This document shows positions 43,379 to 51,060 of a DNA stretch of 64,000 nt, piece after piece. A program made the translations under genes and the position numbers. The stretch is taken from NCBI GenBank assembly GCA_024758765.1, contig CP101406.1:3844001-3908000 (forward strand), in the 5' to 3' direction. The notes below the pieces were generated by a model that was given only the letters and a program-made list of their open reading frames with translations, had not been told where the DNA came from and did not search any database. This DNA comes from Mycobacterium sp. SVM_VP21 (GTDB lineage Bacteria; Actinomycetota; Actinomycetes; Mycobacteriales; Mycobacteriaceae). Position 1 is the first letter of the stretch. Every line of letters starts with the position of its first letter.

Positions 43379-43612
43379 TTATCGCCCGGGTCGCCAGAGC
43401 TTGCGGAGGTAGGCACCGCCGAAGCTGAGGTAGGAAAAGATCGCCCCGGCGGCGACCACACCGATCAGGTCCGTCGGCTCGGGGTTCTTCATCGAGCTGT
43501 AGAACGCAATCGCAAACAATGTGGCGGACACCATCGGTCCGACAAGCCAAAAGAGCCACTTCGACATCGCGTCCTTGCGGGGGTCCACCGGGACCGCAAT
43601 GAGCAGCATCAC
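43379..43612 (-). CDS. Small two-helix membrane protein, start uncertain
   Basis: 77 residues from ATG 43612, with two membrane helices (KWLFWLVGPMVSATLFAIAF; DLIGVVAAGAIFSYLSFGGA) and a basic C-terminus (RKLWRPGR). A good ribosome site, AAGGGAG, lies far upstream and is spaced seven bases from an in-frame ATC at 43651. Reading from there adds ITSANGIVGAALL, which completes a first hydrophobic helix. So the true start may be a rare codon at 43651. It sits 68 bp downstream of the Gly-zipper gene and 10 bp before the LpqN-like gene. It is not a family I recognise. Confidence 0.65.
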   Translation of the reverse strand: MMLLIAVPVDPRKDAMSKWLFWLVGPMVSATLFAIAFYSSMKNPEPTDLIGVVAAGAIFSYLSFGGAYLRKLWRPGR

Positions 43613-43680
43613 GAGCAGGGCCGCGCCGACGATGCCGTTTGCGCTAGTGATGATCGATCTCCCTTACCGGTGTGCCCAGC

Positions 43681-45045
43681 TCAGCCGAACAGGCCGTGCC
43701 AAACATTCGAAATTCCCTCGCCCACATCCTTGCCGAACTCGCTGCCGACGAGGCCGCCGACCACCGCACCGGTGCCGGCACCGAGGACCGCGCCAATGGC
43801 GGTGCCCGGCCCAGGGCCGAAGAAGGTGCCGACCACGGCGCCGACTTCTGCGCCGGTCTCGGCCCCCAGTCCGGCGCCCACCAAGCCTCCGGTGATATCA
43901 CCCGCGGTTTTGGGGACGACATCCACCAGGGCGGTGCTCAAGGAGGCCCCGTTGTTCAGATCGTTTTGGATCTCCATGACGCCGTTCACGCCGGTGACGA
44001 AGTTCCCCACTAAACCCAGGCGTTTGCCGAACCTCTCGACACTCTCCATAGCCTGCGACATTGGGACGCCGCCGCCGGGAATGGCGGGGTTCGGTGATCC
44101 GCCCGGAGTGAATGCTGGCAGATCCGGTCGGACCCACGGAGCATTGGCTTGGCCACCAGACGCGGCTAGGCCGTCGCCGACATTGCCCCATTTGCCGTTG
44201 ATCTCCGTCGGTTTGGACGGGACAGGGGGCGGGCCCTGGGGCCGGGTCATCACCGGAGTGCCCGGTGGCACCCACGGAGGGTTGGCCCCGGCGCCACCGT
44301 CGGCTCCCGTTGGGGTGCCGCCTGTTGGCGGTGTCTGCCCGGCGCCACCGTCGGCTTGGCCGTTGGGTGTGCCGTTCGTCGGGCTGGCGGTGCCCGGAAC
44401 GCCGTGCGGGGCCGCCGGCTCGCCCTCGGCGTCGAACTTGCGTACCGCGACGTCTGGGTCGTAACCGTCCTTGACGCGCAGGTTGGCCAGGGCCTGCTTC
44501 AGTGTCTTGGAGTAGTCGTTGCGGAAAAACGTCTCGTTGTGCAGGGCCGTCAAGGTGTCGGCCTTGGCTGCCTGACGCACATTCTCGATATCGGCGTCGC
44601 GATTGAGGCCCTGGCTCTCCAGGTCGAGGTAGTGGCCGATCAGAACGTCGGCGGTCTGCAGGTTCTCGTTGAGTGACGTGATGTTGCCTCGCGAGGTTCC
44701 GCGGGCTTGAGCCAGGGCGGCGGCGATGGTCTCCAGGTCAGCGGCGATCTGGCCGAGCTGCTCCTTGGTGGCGTGCAGGCCGTCTTTGACGCGCTGAACT
44801 TCGGCGCCGTTGTTAATGGGTTGCTCGCCGTTTTCGCGGTTGTACTGGGTGAAGTGTTCTTGGGCGGTGCGGAAGGACTCTTCGGCGGAGGTGGCCGAGC
44901 CGGCGGCGGAGTGGAAGGCCTGGGCCAAGAAGTTGATCTGGGTGGGGCTGCCCGCCTGCAGACTGTCGTCGATCGCCCACGGATCACCGCCGGCCTGCGC
45001 GACGAGGTCGTCGACGTTCAGGTGCTGCAGGGTGGGACGACTCAC
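43681..45045 (-). CDS. T7SS-substrate-like protein with glycine-zipper tail
   Basis: Protein of 454 residues from GTG 45045. The N-terminal 200 residues are helical and resemble the long WXG100-like N-terminal regions of ESX-associated proteins (GSPTQINFLAQAFHSAAGSATSAEESFRTAQEHF). The middle is a Pro/Gly-rich linker (GTPNGQADGGAG, PPWVPPGTP). The C-terminus holds a glycine-zipper hydrophobic region (GGLVGAGLGAETGAEVGAVVG, then GTAIGAVLGAGTGAVVGGLVG), which could insert into membranes. GTG overlaps the stop of the EspC-like gene (GTGA), so the two are co-translated. The overall layout (small EspC-like protein, large helical protein with linker and tail) is that of secreted T7SS effector pairs; function is not known. 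Confidence 0.7.
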   Translation of the reverse strand: MSRPTLQHLNVDDLVAQAGGDPWAIDDSLQAGSPTQINFLAQAFHSAAGSATSAEESFRTAQEHFTQYNRENGEQPINNGAEVQRVKDGLHATKEQLGQIAADLETIAAALAQARGTSRGNITSLNENLQTADVLIGHYLDLESQGLNRDADIENVRQAAKADTLTALHNETFFRNDYSKTLKQALANLRVKDGYDPDVAVRKFDAEGEPAAPHGVPGTASPTNGTPNGQADGGAGQTPPTGGTPTGADGGAGANPPWVPPGTPVMTRPQGPPPVPSKPTEINGKWGNVGDGLAASGGQANAPWVRPDLPAFTPGGSPNPAIPGGGVPMSQAMESVERFGKRLGLVGNFVTGVNGVMEIQNDLNNGASLSTALVDVVPKTAGDITGGLVGAGLGAETGAEVGAVVGTFFGPGPGTAIGAVLGAGTGAVVGGLVGSEFGKDVGEGISNVWHGLFG

Positions 45046-45353
45046 TGTTGGGGGCCGGCGACATCCCGCAACAGTTTGGCGTTGTGGTTGTCCATCTGGG
45101 TGAAACCGGCTGCGGCGGTGCGGACGTTCTCGGCGATGCCGGTGAGGTTCTGGTGGTGGCCCTGCAGGGCGTCGCGATGACCGTCCTTGGCGCTGCCCAG
45201 CGCGGCGTGGAAACCGTGTGCATCGTCGAAATCGCCGAACATCTTGGCGGTCACGCCTGCTACCTCGAGGCGCTGAGCACCGGCGTTGGCGTGCCCGCCG
45301 GCGTCGTCGGACACGTTTGCTCCGGTGCGCAACGCATGGGGGTTGACGTGCAT
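45042..45353 (-). CDS. EspC/DUF2563-like small T7SS-associated protein
   Basis: 103 residues forming an amphipathic helix pair: MHVNPHALRTGANVSDDAGG, AGVTAKMFGDFDDAHGFHAAL, and NLTGIAENVRTAAAGFTQMD. The FxxxD at the end of the second helix is a variant of the YxxxD/E secretion motif of T7SS substrates, and the MxVxP start is typical of the EspC/DUF2563 group. The ATG at 45353 is 186 bp from a divergent secreted-protein gene. Its stop overlaps the start of the large partner. A role as secretion chaperone-like partner is inferred. Confidence 0.75.
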   Translation of the reverse strand: MHVNPHALRTGANVSDDAGGHANAGAQRLEVAGVTAKMFGDFDDAHGFHAALGSAKDGHRDALQGHHQNLTGIAENVRTAAAGFTQMDNHNAKLLRDVAGPQQ

Positions 45354-45539
45354 CGCCAGTCACCTTCCGTCCGCCTGTATCGAGATAAAAGCCTACCGAC
45401 GGGGGCTGAACCGTCAATTCGCCCGCGGCAGATCCGGCAAGAAGCAAGGGAAAACCCTGTTTCGCCATCGCGGCGGCGAATCTTAGATTCGGCCTAGCGG
45501 GTCTCCGGGAGGAAGGCCGGGAGGGAAGGAGAGCCAGCC

Positions 45540-45896
45540 GTGGGCCTGAAAGGTGTTGTCGTTGCGGCGGCCCTGGTCGGCACCGCCGTCGAGGTGTTCA
45601 GCCCGAGCGGGCCGGGACCGCTGTCGGGTTCCTACACCATGACCATCACCGACGGCGCCGGAATCGTTCGGGCCGGGTCGGCCTACACCTGGTTCTTGTC
45701 CCCGTGCGGCCCGGGCTGTCTCAACGTTCGAGACACCGCCATCGGCTGGGACAAGGATGCCCACCTTGAGGGCAACAGGTGGGTATGGACAATCAATGAC
45801 GGGAAGCTGACCCATTCCTTCGATCAGAAGACCCTGTCCGGGAAACTGGCCGGCTCGTCAACCACCATCTGGTGGGTGTTGACCAAGAACGCCTGA
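45540..45896 (+). CDS. Small exported protein of unknown function
   Basis: 118 residues from GTG 45540, supported by GGAAGGAG eight bases upstream. A hydrophobic N-terminus (VVVAAALVGTAVEVF) could be a signal peptide or anchor. The mature part is beta-rich (GSYTMTITDGAG, WVWTINDGKLTHSF) with two Cys in CGPGC that could form a disulfide outside the cell. The family is not one I recognise, though mycobacteria have several such small secreted proteins. It is divergent from the T7SS-like operon and convergent with the MpaB-like gene. Confidence 0.72.
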   Translation: MGLKGVVVAAALVGTAVEVFSPSGPGPLSGSYTMTITDGAGIVRAGSAYTWFLSPCGPGCLNVRDTAIGWDKDAHLEGNRWVWTINDGKLTHSFDQKTLSGKLAGSSTTIWWVLTKNA

Positions 45897-45907
45897 CGGC
45901 GGCCCGG

Positions 45908-46828
45908 TCACACCAGCGGGCGACCGGCGCGGATACGACGGTCGAGGTCCCACAGGATCAGGTTGAACGGGAAGCCGCGCAAGAACTGCGGTAGCAGGTT
46001 GTTGATCCCCCGAAGAACGCCCATCAACCGGTCGAACCGGCGTTGCTGCTCGGCGTCCCACGGCAGCTGCATCTCGTCGCGGAAGCGCTGCGGCAGGAAA
46101 CCGGTGGTAATCAGCAGTGCGAGCCGTTCGTTTGCCCGCTGCAACGGGCCGGGCAGGGTCAGGCCGCGCAGCCGGCTCGCCGCGATCGGCTTCAGGTACT
46201 CGCGAACGGCGTCGTCGATATGGACCTTGTCCAGCTGCTCCTGCCAGTACTGGTCAAAGGCGGCCCGGTCGGCGGGCCACATGTCCTCGGGCACCTGCAG
46301 CATGGTGGCCATCGCCTTGCCCTCGTTGCGGTAATGCCGGTCGGCATGCTCGTCGTCCATCTCACCGAGGAAGATGCGGTGGATGTCGACGTTGCCCTTG
46401 TAGAGGCAGGCTCCCACCCACAGCTGCAGGTCACGGTCGAATGCGTTGTACTTCACCGGGCTGTCGGCGGTTGAGCGAACCTGGCGGTGCGCACTATTCA
46501 CTGCTTCGCGGAAGGCGGCCTTCTGTGCGTCGTTGCCTTGGGTGGAAACCACCAGATAGGTGAACGTGGTGCGAGCTCGCTTGATCGGATGCAGATCCAC
46601 CCGGCCGCTTTCGACTTTGCTCTCCATCACGCCGTAGCCCACCCCGGGCCGCGCCAGTTGCATGATCACGTTGGCGGGGCCAGCCAACAACGCCACGCCC
46701 ATCATCATGTTGTCGTCGCAGCTGACTTGCGGCAGCCAGGAACGTCGACGTGGGGCGGGGTGCGCACCGAGCGAGTCGTTCACCGAACGCTCCACCAGGG
46801 GAACCGGCTCGCTGATTGTCATTGCCAC
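45908..46828 (-). CDS. MpaB-family oxygenase (DUF2236)
   Basis: 306 residues of the MpaB/DUF2236 family (latex-clearing-protein-like heme oxygenase fold). Family pieces seen are GVALLAGPANVIMQLARPGVGYGVMES, KRARTTFTYLVVSTQGN, and a central HRIFLGEMDDEHADRHYRNEGKAMATML. GTG 46828 (or ATG 46822). It is divergent from the TetR gene at 46891, an arrangement that I recall for Rv0276 and Rv0275c. The substrate is not known. Confidence 0.86.
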   Translation of the reverse strand: MAMTISEPVPLVERSVNDSLGAHPAPRRRSWLPQVSCDDNMMMGVALLAGPANVIMQLARPGVGYGVMESKVESGRVDLHPIKRARTTFTYLVVSTQGNDAQKAAFREAVNSAHRQVRSTADSPVKYNAFDRDLQLWVGACLYKGNVDIHRIFLGEMDDEHADRHYRNEGKAMATMLQVPEDMWPADRAAFDQYWQEQLDKVHIDDAVREYLKPIAASRLRGLTLPGPLQRANERLALLITTGFLPQRFRDEMQLPWDAEQQRRFDRLMGVLRGINNLLPQFLRGFPFNLILWDLDRRIRAGRPLV

Positions 46829-46890
46829 ACCTCGCTGATTGTGAGAACGTTGGTTTCCTGATATTGCCTAGCTGAGAGCCCGGTGTCAAG

Positions 46891-47526
46891 ATGGTGGACG
46901 TGGTCTCCGCCGTTCCCGAGCGTCCCTACCGAGGTGTGCAAGCAGCCGACCGGCTGGCCGAGCGCCGGGAACGCCTGCTAGCTGCCGGTCTCGACGTGCT
47001 GGGCGCCCGCGAGTTGGTCGAGCTGACCGTGCGAGGGATCTGCCACCGAGCCGGTGTGGCATCACGGTATTTCTACGAGAGTTTCGCCGACAAGGACGAG
47101 TTCGTGGCCGCGGTGTTCGATCGGGTGGTCGGTGACCTGGCGACCAGCACCCAGGCCGCGGTGGCCGCGGTGCCCTACGCCGAACAGACCCGGGTCGGCA
47201 TGGCCCACCTCGTGTCTGCCATCGCCGGGGACGCCCGTGTCGGCCGGATGCTGTTCAGCACGCAACTGACCAACGCGCTGCTGGTGCGCAAGCGCGCAGA
47301 ATCCAGTGCACTGTTCGCGATGTTGTCCGGCCGCCACGTGCAGAACGTCTTGCGGGTGCCCGGCAACGACCGCATCAAGGCGGTCGCGCATTTCGTGGTC
47401 GGCGGGGTGGCTCAGACCATCAGCGCCTGGCTGGCCGGGGACGTCAGGCTGGCGCCGGACCAACTGGTGGACCAGTTGACCGCGCTGCTGGGCCAACTCG
47501 ACGATCCGGCGCTGTTCCGGGGCTAG
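46891..47526 (+). CDS. TetR-family transcriptional regulator
   Basis: 211 residues: HTH LDVLGARELVELTVRGICHR then VASRYFYESFADKDEFVAAVFDRVV, and a helical effector domain. The ATG at 46891 is 62 bp from the divergent MpaB-like gene, which it probably represses. The Arg-rich N-terminal arm (RPYRGVQAADRLAERRERLL) is usual. It ends just before the tandem repeat at 47551. Confidence 0.88.
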   Translation: MVDVVSAVPERPYRGVQAADRLAERRERLLAAGLDVLGARELVELTVRGICHRAGVASRYFYESFADKDEFVAAVFDRVVGDLATSTQAAVAAVPYAEQTRVGMAHLVSAIAGDARVGRMLFSTQLTNALLVRKRAESSALFAMLSGRHVQNVLRVPGNDRIKAVAHFVVGGVAQTISAWLAGDVRLAPDQLVDQLTALLGQLDDPALFRG

Positions 47527-47550
47527 GCCGCTGCGGTCACCGCTAGGCCG

Positions 47551-47710
47551 ATGGCGCTGGCCCGCTGCGCCCGGCTTCGCCGCGCTTGCGACCACCGCTA
47601 GATCCATGGCGCTGGCCCGCTGCGCCCGGCTTCGCCGCGCTTGCGACCACCGCTAGATCCATGGCGCTGGCCCGCTGCGCCCGGCTTCGCCGCGCTTGCG
47701 ACCACCGCTA
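47551..47710. repeat. Tandem GC-rich repeat, 55-bp unit, 2.9 copies
   Basis: Units start at 47551, 47606 and 47661, each beginning ATGGCGCTGGCCCGCTGCGC and continuing through CCGGCTTCGCCGCGCTTGCG to CGCTAG. They are identical where complete. A degenerate half unit (CGCTAGGCCG) precedes them. The array fills the gap between convergent TetR and NylB-like genes; the last CGCTAG contains the NylB-like stop codon on the minus strand. Copy number may vary between strains. Confidence 0.88.
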
Positions 47711-48892
47711 GGCCAGTTCCCGCGCCATCGCATCGAAAGCGCGCAGGGTGTCGGACAGCATCTGCGAGTCGGCACCATAGGACTGGGTGGACACCTTGGC
47801 GCCAACCAGCCCCACGGCCCGATCGACGTAGATCAGCTGGCCGCACATGCCTTGGCACAACACCACGCTGTTGCCCGGGTAGGGGAACCACACCTGGTTG
47901 CGGTACATCCCGCCGGGCATTCCGGTGTCGTCCGGGCTGGCGGCGAACGCCTGGCGCGAGTCGGGACCGCCGTCGAGGGTGTCGGCGATCCACGCCGCCG
48001 GCACCACCTGCCGGCCGGTCAGCGAGACGCCGTCGCGTGAGAACAGCGACCCGAATCGGATCAGGTCGGTAAGGCAGGCACTGATTCCGCCGTCGAAGAA
48101 TCCAGTGCCGCCCGGGTCCACGCCAATGGTGGCGTCACATTGCGCACCGATGCGGCTCCACAGCAGTTCCGACATCAGTTGGGGCATCCGCTGTCCGGCG
48201 GCGACCTCGCAGATCCAGCCCAGCACGTCGGTTTCGCACGAGCGGTATTCGAACGGGCCGCCGTGCGCCGACTTCTGCCGCAACGTCAGCAGGAAGTCGC
48301 GCAGGGTGGCCGGCCCCTTTTCGCTGTCTCGGGGCGCCCACCCGACTGCCGCGTCGAGGGCGTGGATCTCCGCGGTCGGGTGCAGGTAATTGTCCGAGAA
48401 GGCGATACCCGACCGCATATCCAGTAGGTGCCGTACCGTCGCGCCGGCGTAGCCGCAGTCGGCCAGGGCAGGCACGTATGTGGTGACCGGAGCGTCGAGG
48501 GCGATCACCCCAGCCCCGTGCAGCGCGCCGACGACGGCAGCCACCATCGACTTGCTCACCGAGAACAGCAAATGCCGGGTGTGCGAGCCCAGTGCGCCGA
48601 CGTACTCCTCGGCCACCAGCGCGCCGCGGTGGGCAACGGCCCACCCATCGGTTGCGGTGGCGTCCATGATGGTGCCGACGGTGGTGACGGCCCCCTCGGT
48701 GGTGGTCACCGGGACCGCGGCCAGCTCGGCGCCGGTGGCGGGCAACGCCGCGACGGGGCCGGTCCCACGCGCGATCACCGCGGTCGCCACGAAGTCTTCG
48801 ACGTGCTGAAACGACCACTGCGAATACGGGTCGGCCAGCCAGTTGTCCAGGGAGATCCCGGCCGGGCGGTGACCGGGCGCGACGTCGCTCAC
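47708..48892 (-). CDS. Serine hydrolase of the NylB/beta-lactamase family
   Basis: 394 residues. The penicillin-recognising fold has Ser111-Val-Ser-Lys114 (SVSKS), Tyr216 in FEYRSCETD, and a GMCGQLIYVDRAVG block in place of the KTG motif. Size and spacing match 6-aminohexanoate-dimer hydrolase NylB (392 residues, Ser112/Lys115/Tyr215), so it is an amidase, esterase or D-aminopeptidase more likely than a beta-lactamase. GTG 48892 overlaps the ATP-grasp stop (GTGA). No signal peptide, so it is probably cytosolic. Its stop codon lies in the tandem repeat. Confidence 0.86.
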   Translation of the reverse strand: MSDVAPGHRPAGISLDNWLADPYSQWSFQHVEDFVATAVIARGTGPVAALPATGAELAAVPVTTTEGAVTTVGTIMDATATDGWAVAHRGALVAEEYVGALGSHTRHLLFSVSKSMVAAVVGALHGAGVIALDAPVTTYVPALADCGYAGATVRHLLDMRSGIAFSDNYLHPTAEIHALDAAVGWAPRDSEKGPATLRDFLLTLRQKSAHGGPFEYRSCETDVLGWICEVAAGQRMPQLMSELLWSRIGAQCDATIGVDPGGTGFFDGGISACLTDLIRFGSLFSRDGVSLTGRQVVPAAWIADTLDGGPDSRQAFAASPDDTGMPGGMYRNQVWFPYPGNSVVLCQGMCGQLIYVDRAVGLVGAKVSTQSYGADSQMLSDTLRAFDAMARELA

Positions 48893-50349
48893 GCTCGCGC
48901 GACGAGCCGGGAGACGATCGGCGTGGCTGGTGTCAGGGGCGTTGAGACAAATTTCGCCCGCATGCCCTTGACCCAGCGCTGGCAGCGTTCGGTCAGTCGA
49001 TAATCGGTGGTCTGCAGGTGTCCGCGGGTGACGAGTACGCCGAGTTGGGCGCCTTCGGATCGCAAGTCGCCGGGCGCCGCGACGCGCATGTAGAACGCCT
49101 CGGACCCGTCGAGCAAGGTGGCCCAGTCGTTGGCGGACCGCGCAAAGGACACCCGACCGTCGTCGTCGATGCGCCACACCCCGGTGCGCGGCGTCGCGGT
49201 GAAAAGCTCGACATCCGGCGAGGTCTCGTTGATGATCACCTGACCCCAGACCTCGTCCTCGCCATAGCCGCGCTCCCAGCGCGCGTTGATCTCGTCGACG
49301 TCGAGCTCATACTCCACGTCCATGTACTCGAGCAGATGGAAGAGGAACAGCGGCATGTCGGCGTAGGCCTCGGTGGTCAGGTTCGTCATCGGGCTGGCGC
49401 CGGACAGGCGCGGGTTGACCTCGCCGAGGTAGAGCTCGTCGGAGTCCAAGTCGTGCAGCAGGTCCACCTCGAAATAGCCGCGATAGCCCTCCCGGCTCAG
49501 GATGACGCCCAGCTTTCGCACCATTTCTCGCGCGGCGTGCGTCTGCTCTGGTGGAAGCACTTCGCGCCAGATGTCGTTGCCGCACCAGGCGCCGGGATTC
49601 GGCGTCAGCTCTGAATAACCGACGAGACTGGTCATCGCGGGGCCGATTACGGTGCCGTGGCGCGTCACCGCACCTTCGATGCACACCTCGACATTGCGGA
49701 TCCGCTTCATGACTTTGAATTCCTGCTCCGCGGTCAGCTCATCGGCGTGCTGGTCCCAGTCGGCCTGACCGCGCACAAAGAACGTTCCGCTACCCGCGTT
49801 GCCATACGGGATGGAGATGACGAGGTCATCCCCCAATCCGGCGTCCCGCGCAAGCGTCAGCAGTTCTTCGTAGGAGCCAGCTCGACCCATCACGTGCGGC
49901 ACACTCGGCACGCCCGCCGCGTCGGCCAGGCGCGTCATGATGGTCTTCGAGCCCAGTCGATTGCGCACCGCCACCGAGGGGTGCATGACCTCCAGACCGG
50001 CCTGCCGCGCGAGCGTTTGCGTTTCTTCTTCCATCATCACGAAGCAGGCTTTGCCACCGGGGCCCCGGCCCGCGATGAACTCGAGTGTCTCGGGATCGGA
50101 CAAGAGGTGGTTGCAGACGTCCCCCATGGAGTCGAAGTCGATGCGGTCACGCCGCCGGGGTACGAACACCCGCGAATGCGTGCCCTCGAAGGAGTCGAAG
50201 TAGGTCAGGTAGAAGAAGTTTCGGATCCAACGGTCGATGCCCAGCAGGTTGAAGGGGGTCGGCGAGATGAAATACAGCGGCGTGGTGTTGGTGTGAAAGA
50301 ACGCGCGTACGTCGGAGATGCCGTTCAGGCAGCGGCGCTGAGCTTCCAT
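48889..50349 (-). CDS. ATP-grasp ligase-like protein
   Basis: 486 residues with an ATP-grasp core (biotin-carboxylase/D-Ala ligase like): NRLGSKTIMTRLADAAGVPSVPHV, VISIPYGNAGSGTFFVRG (nucleotide-binding loop), VEVCIEGAVTRHG, and the metal-binding GYFEVDLLHDLDSDELYLGEVNPRLSGAS with Glu and Asn ligands. It should join a carboxylate to an amine or thiol with ATP. ATG 50349 is chosen; an in-frame TTG at 50355 is possible. It is co-translated with the NylB-like hydrolase downstream, suggesting that the two make and break or trim the same amide. Confidence 0.84.
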   Translation of the reverse strand: MEAQRRCLNGISDVRAFFHTNTTPLYFISPTPFNLLGIDRWIRNFFYLTYFDSFEGTHSRVFVPRRRDRIDFDSMGDVCNHLLSDPETLEFIAGRGPGGKACFVMMEEETQTLARQAGLEVMHPSVAVRNRLGSKTIMTRLADAAGVPSVPHVMGRAGSYEELLTLARDAGLGDDLVISIPYGNAGSGTFFVRGQADWDQHADELTAEQEFKVMKRIRNVEVCIEGAVTRHGTVIGPAMTSLVGYSELTPNPGAWCGNDIWREVLPPEQTHAAREMVRKLGVILSREGYRGYFEVDLLHDLDSDELYLGEVNPRLSGASPMTNLTTEAYADMPLFLFHLLEYMDVEYELDVDEINARWERGYGEDEVWGQVIINETSPDVELFTATPRTGVWRIDDDGRVSFARSANDWATLLDGSEAFYMRVAAPGDLRSEGAQLGVLVTRGHLQTTDYRLTERCQRWVKGMRAKFVSTPLTPATPIVSRLVARA

Positions 50350-50404
50350 GCCCAAAAGTGTGCGCCTGCTCTAGCGCACGTGTCGAGGCCGACGCGGCCC
50401 GGTG

Positions 50405-51004
50405 TCAGCCGCGACGTTTGCGGCTCTTGCGCCGGATGCCGACCCCGCCCCACAGCGAGAAACCGCGCACCTTGACCGTCGGCGCACCGGGGGTACCGGC
50501 GCCCTCGACGTGCTGGTCGAAGCCGCCCATCACGCCGTAACCGTGGATGTCGACGTTGACCTCCGGCGGCAGCAGGATGGTCTGCCCGCCCATGATGGAG
50601 TAGGCGTTGATCTCGACGTCCGGCGAGGTGAAGTCCGCGTAGCGCAGATCGATGACGCCGCCGCCCCATAGCGAGAAGGTGGTCAGCCGCTTGGGCACGT
50701 TCCACCGCCCGCGCCGCTCGAAGGAACTCATGATCGCCAGCAGCAACGTGGAGGGGGCCGGTTTGCAGTCACCACCGCGGTGCGGGCACACCGAGGAGCC
50801 CGGCAGGTCGGCACGCAGGCCGTCGAGCTCGTCGTAGGTCTGCGCCGCGTAGGCCTTGGCGAGCCGGGCCTCGTACTCGCTCATCGGCAACTGTCCCTGC
50901 GCGACGGCGTCGCCGAGCACCTGCGCCAGCTGGATCCGGTCGGTGTCAGCGGCGCGCGACTCGGTGCCGTTGGAGTCGACGCCACGCCGGGTTGAGTTCC
51001 TCAT
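50405..51004 (-). CDS. DUF1707 / cell-wall-active (LiaF-like) protein
   Basis: 199 residues. The N-terminal DUF1707 domain is RIQLAQVLGDAVAQGQLPMSEYEARLAKAYAAQTYDELDGLRADLP; the C-terminal beta-helix-like part (FSLWGGGVIDLRYADF, INAYSIMGGQTILLPPEVNVDIHGYGVMGGF) resembles LiaF/DUF2154. No membrane helix is apparent. The ATG is at 51004. It is the gene I remember as Rv0966c. It lies 56 bp downstream of echA7; the copper genes that separate the two in H37Rv (csoR, Rv0968, ctpV, Rv0970) are absent. Confidence 0.88.
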   Translation of the reverse strand: MRNSTRRGVDSNGTESRAADTDRIQLAQVLGDAVAQGQLPMSEYEARLAKAYAAQTYDELDGLRADLPGSSVCPHRGGDCKPAPSTLLLAIMSSFERRGRWNVPKRLTTFSLWGGGVIDLRYADFTSPDVEINAYSIMGGQTILLPPEVNVDIHGYGVMGGFDQHVEGAGTPGAPTVKVRGFSLWGGVGIRRKSRKRRG

Positions 51005-51060
51005 CGGATACGTAGCCTACGACTAACCGCGTTTGCCGCAAGCTGGGTTGCCCAAAGTAC

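Noticed and set aside
47551..47710. CRISPR array
   Set aside because: The units are contiguous 55-bp tandem repeats with no variable spacers, and no cas genes lie nearby.
47708..48892. True beta-lactamase giving antibiotic resistance
   Set aside because: There is no signal peptide, the KTG box is replaced by GMCGQ, and size and spacing match NylB-type amidases.
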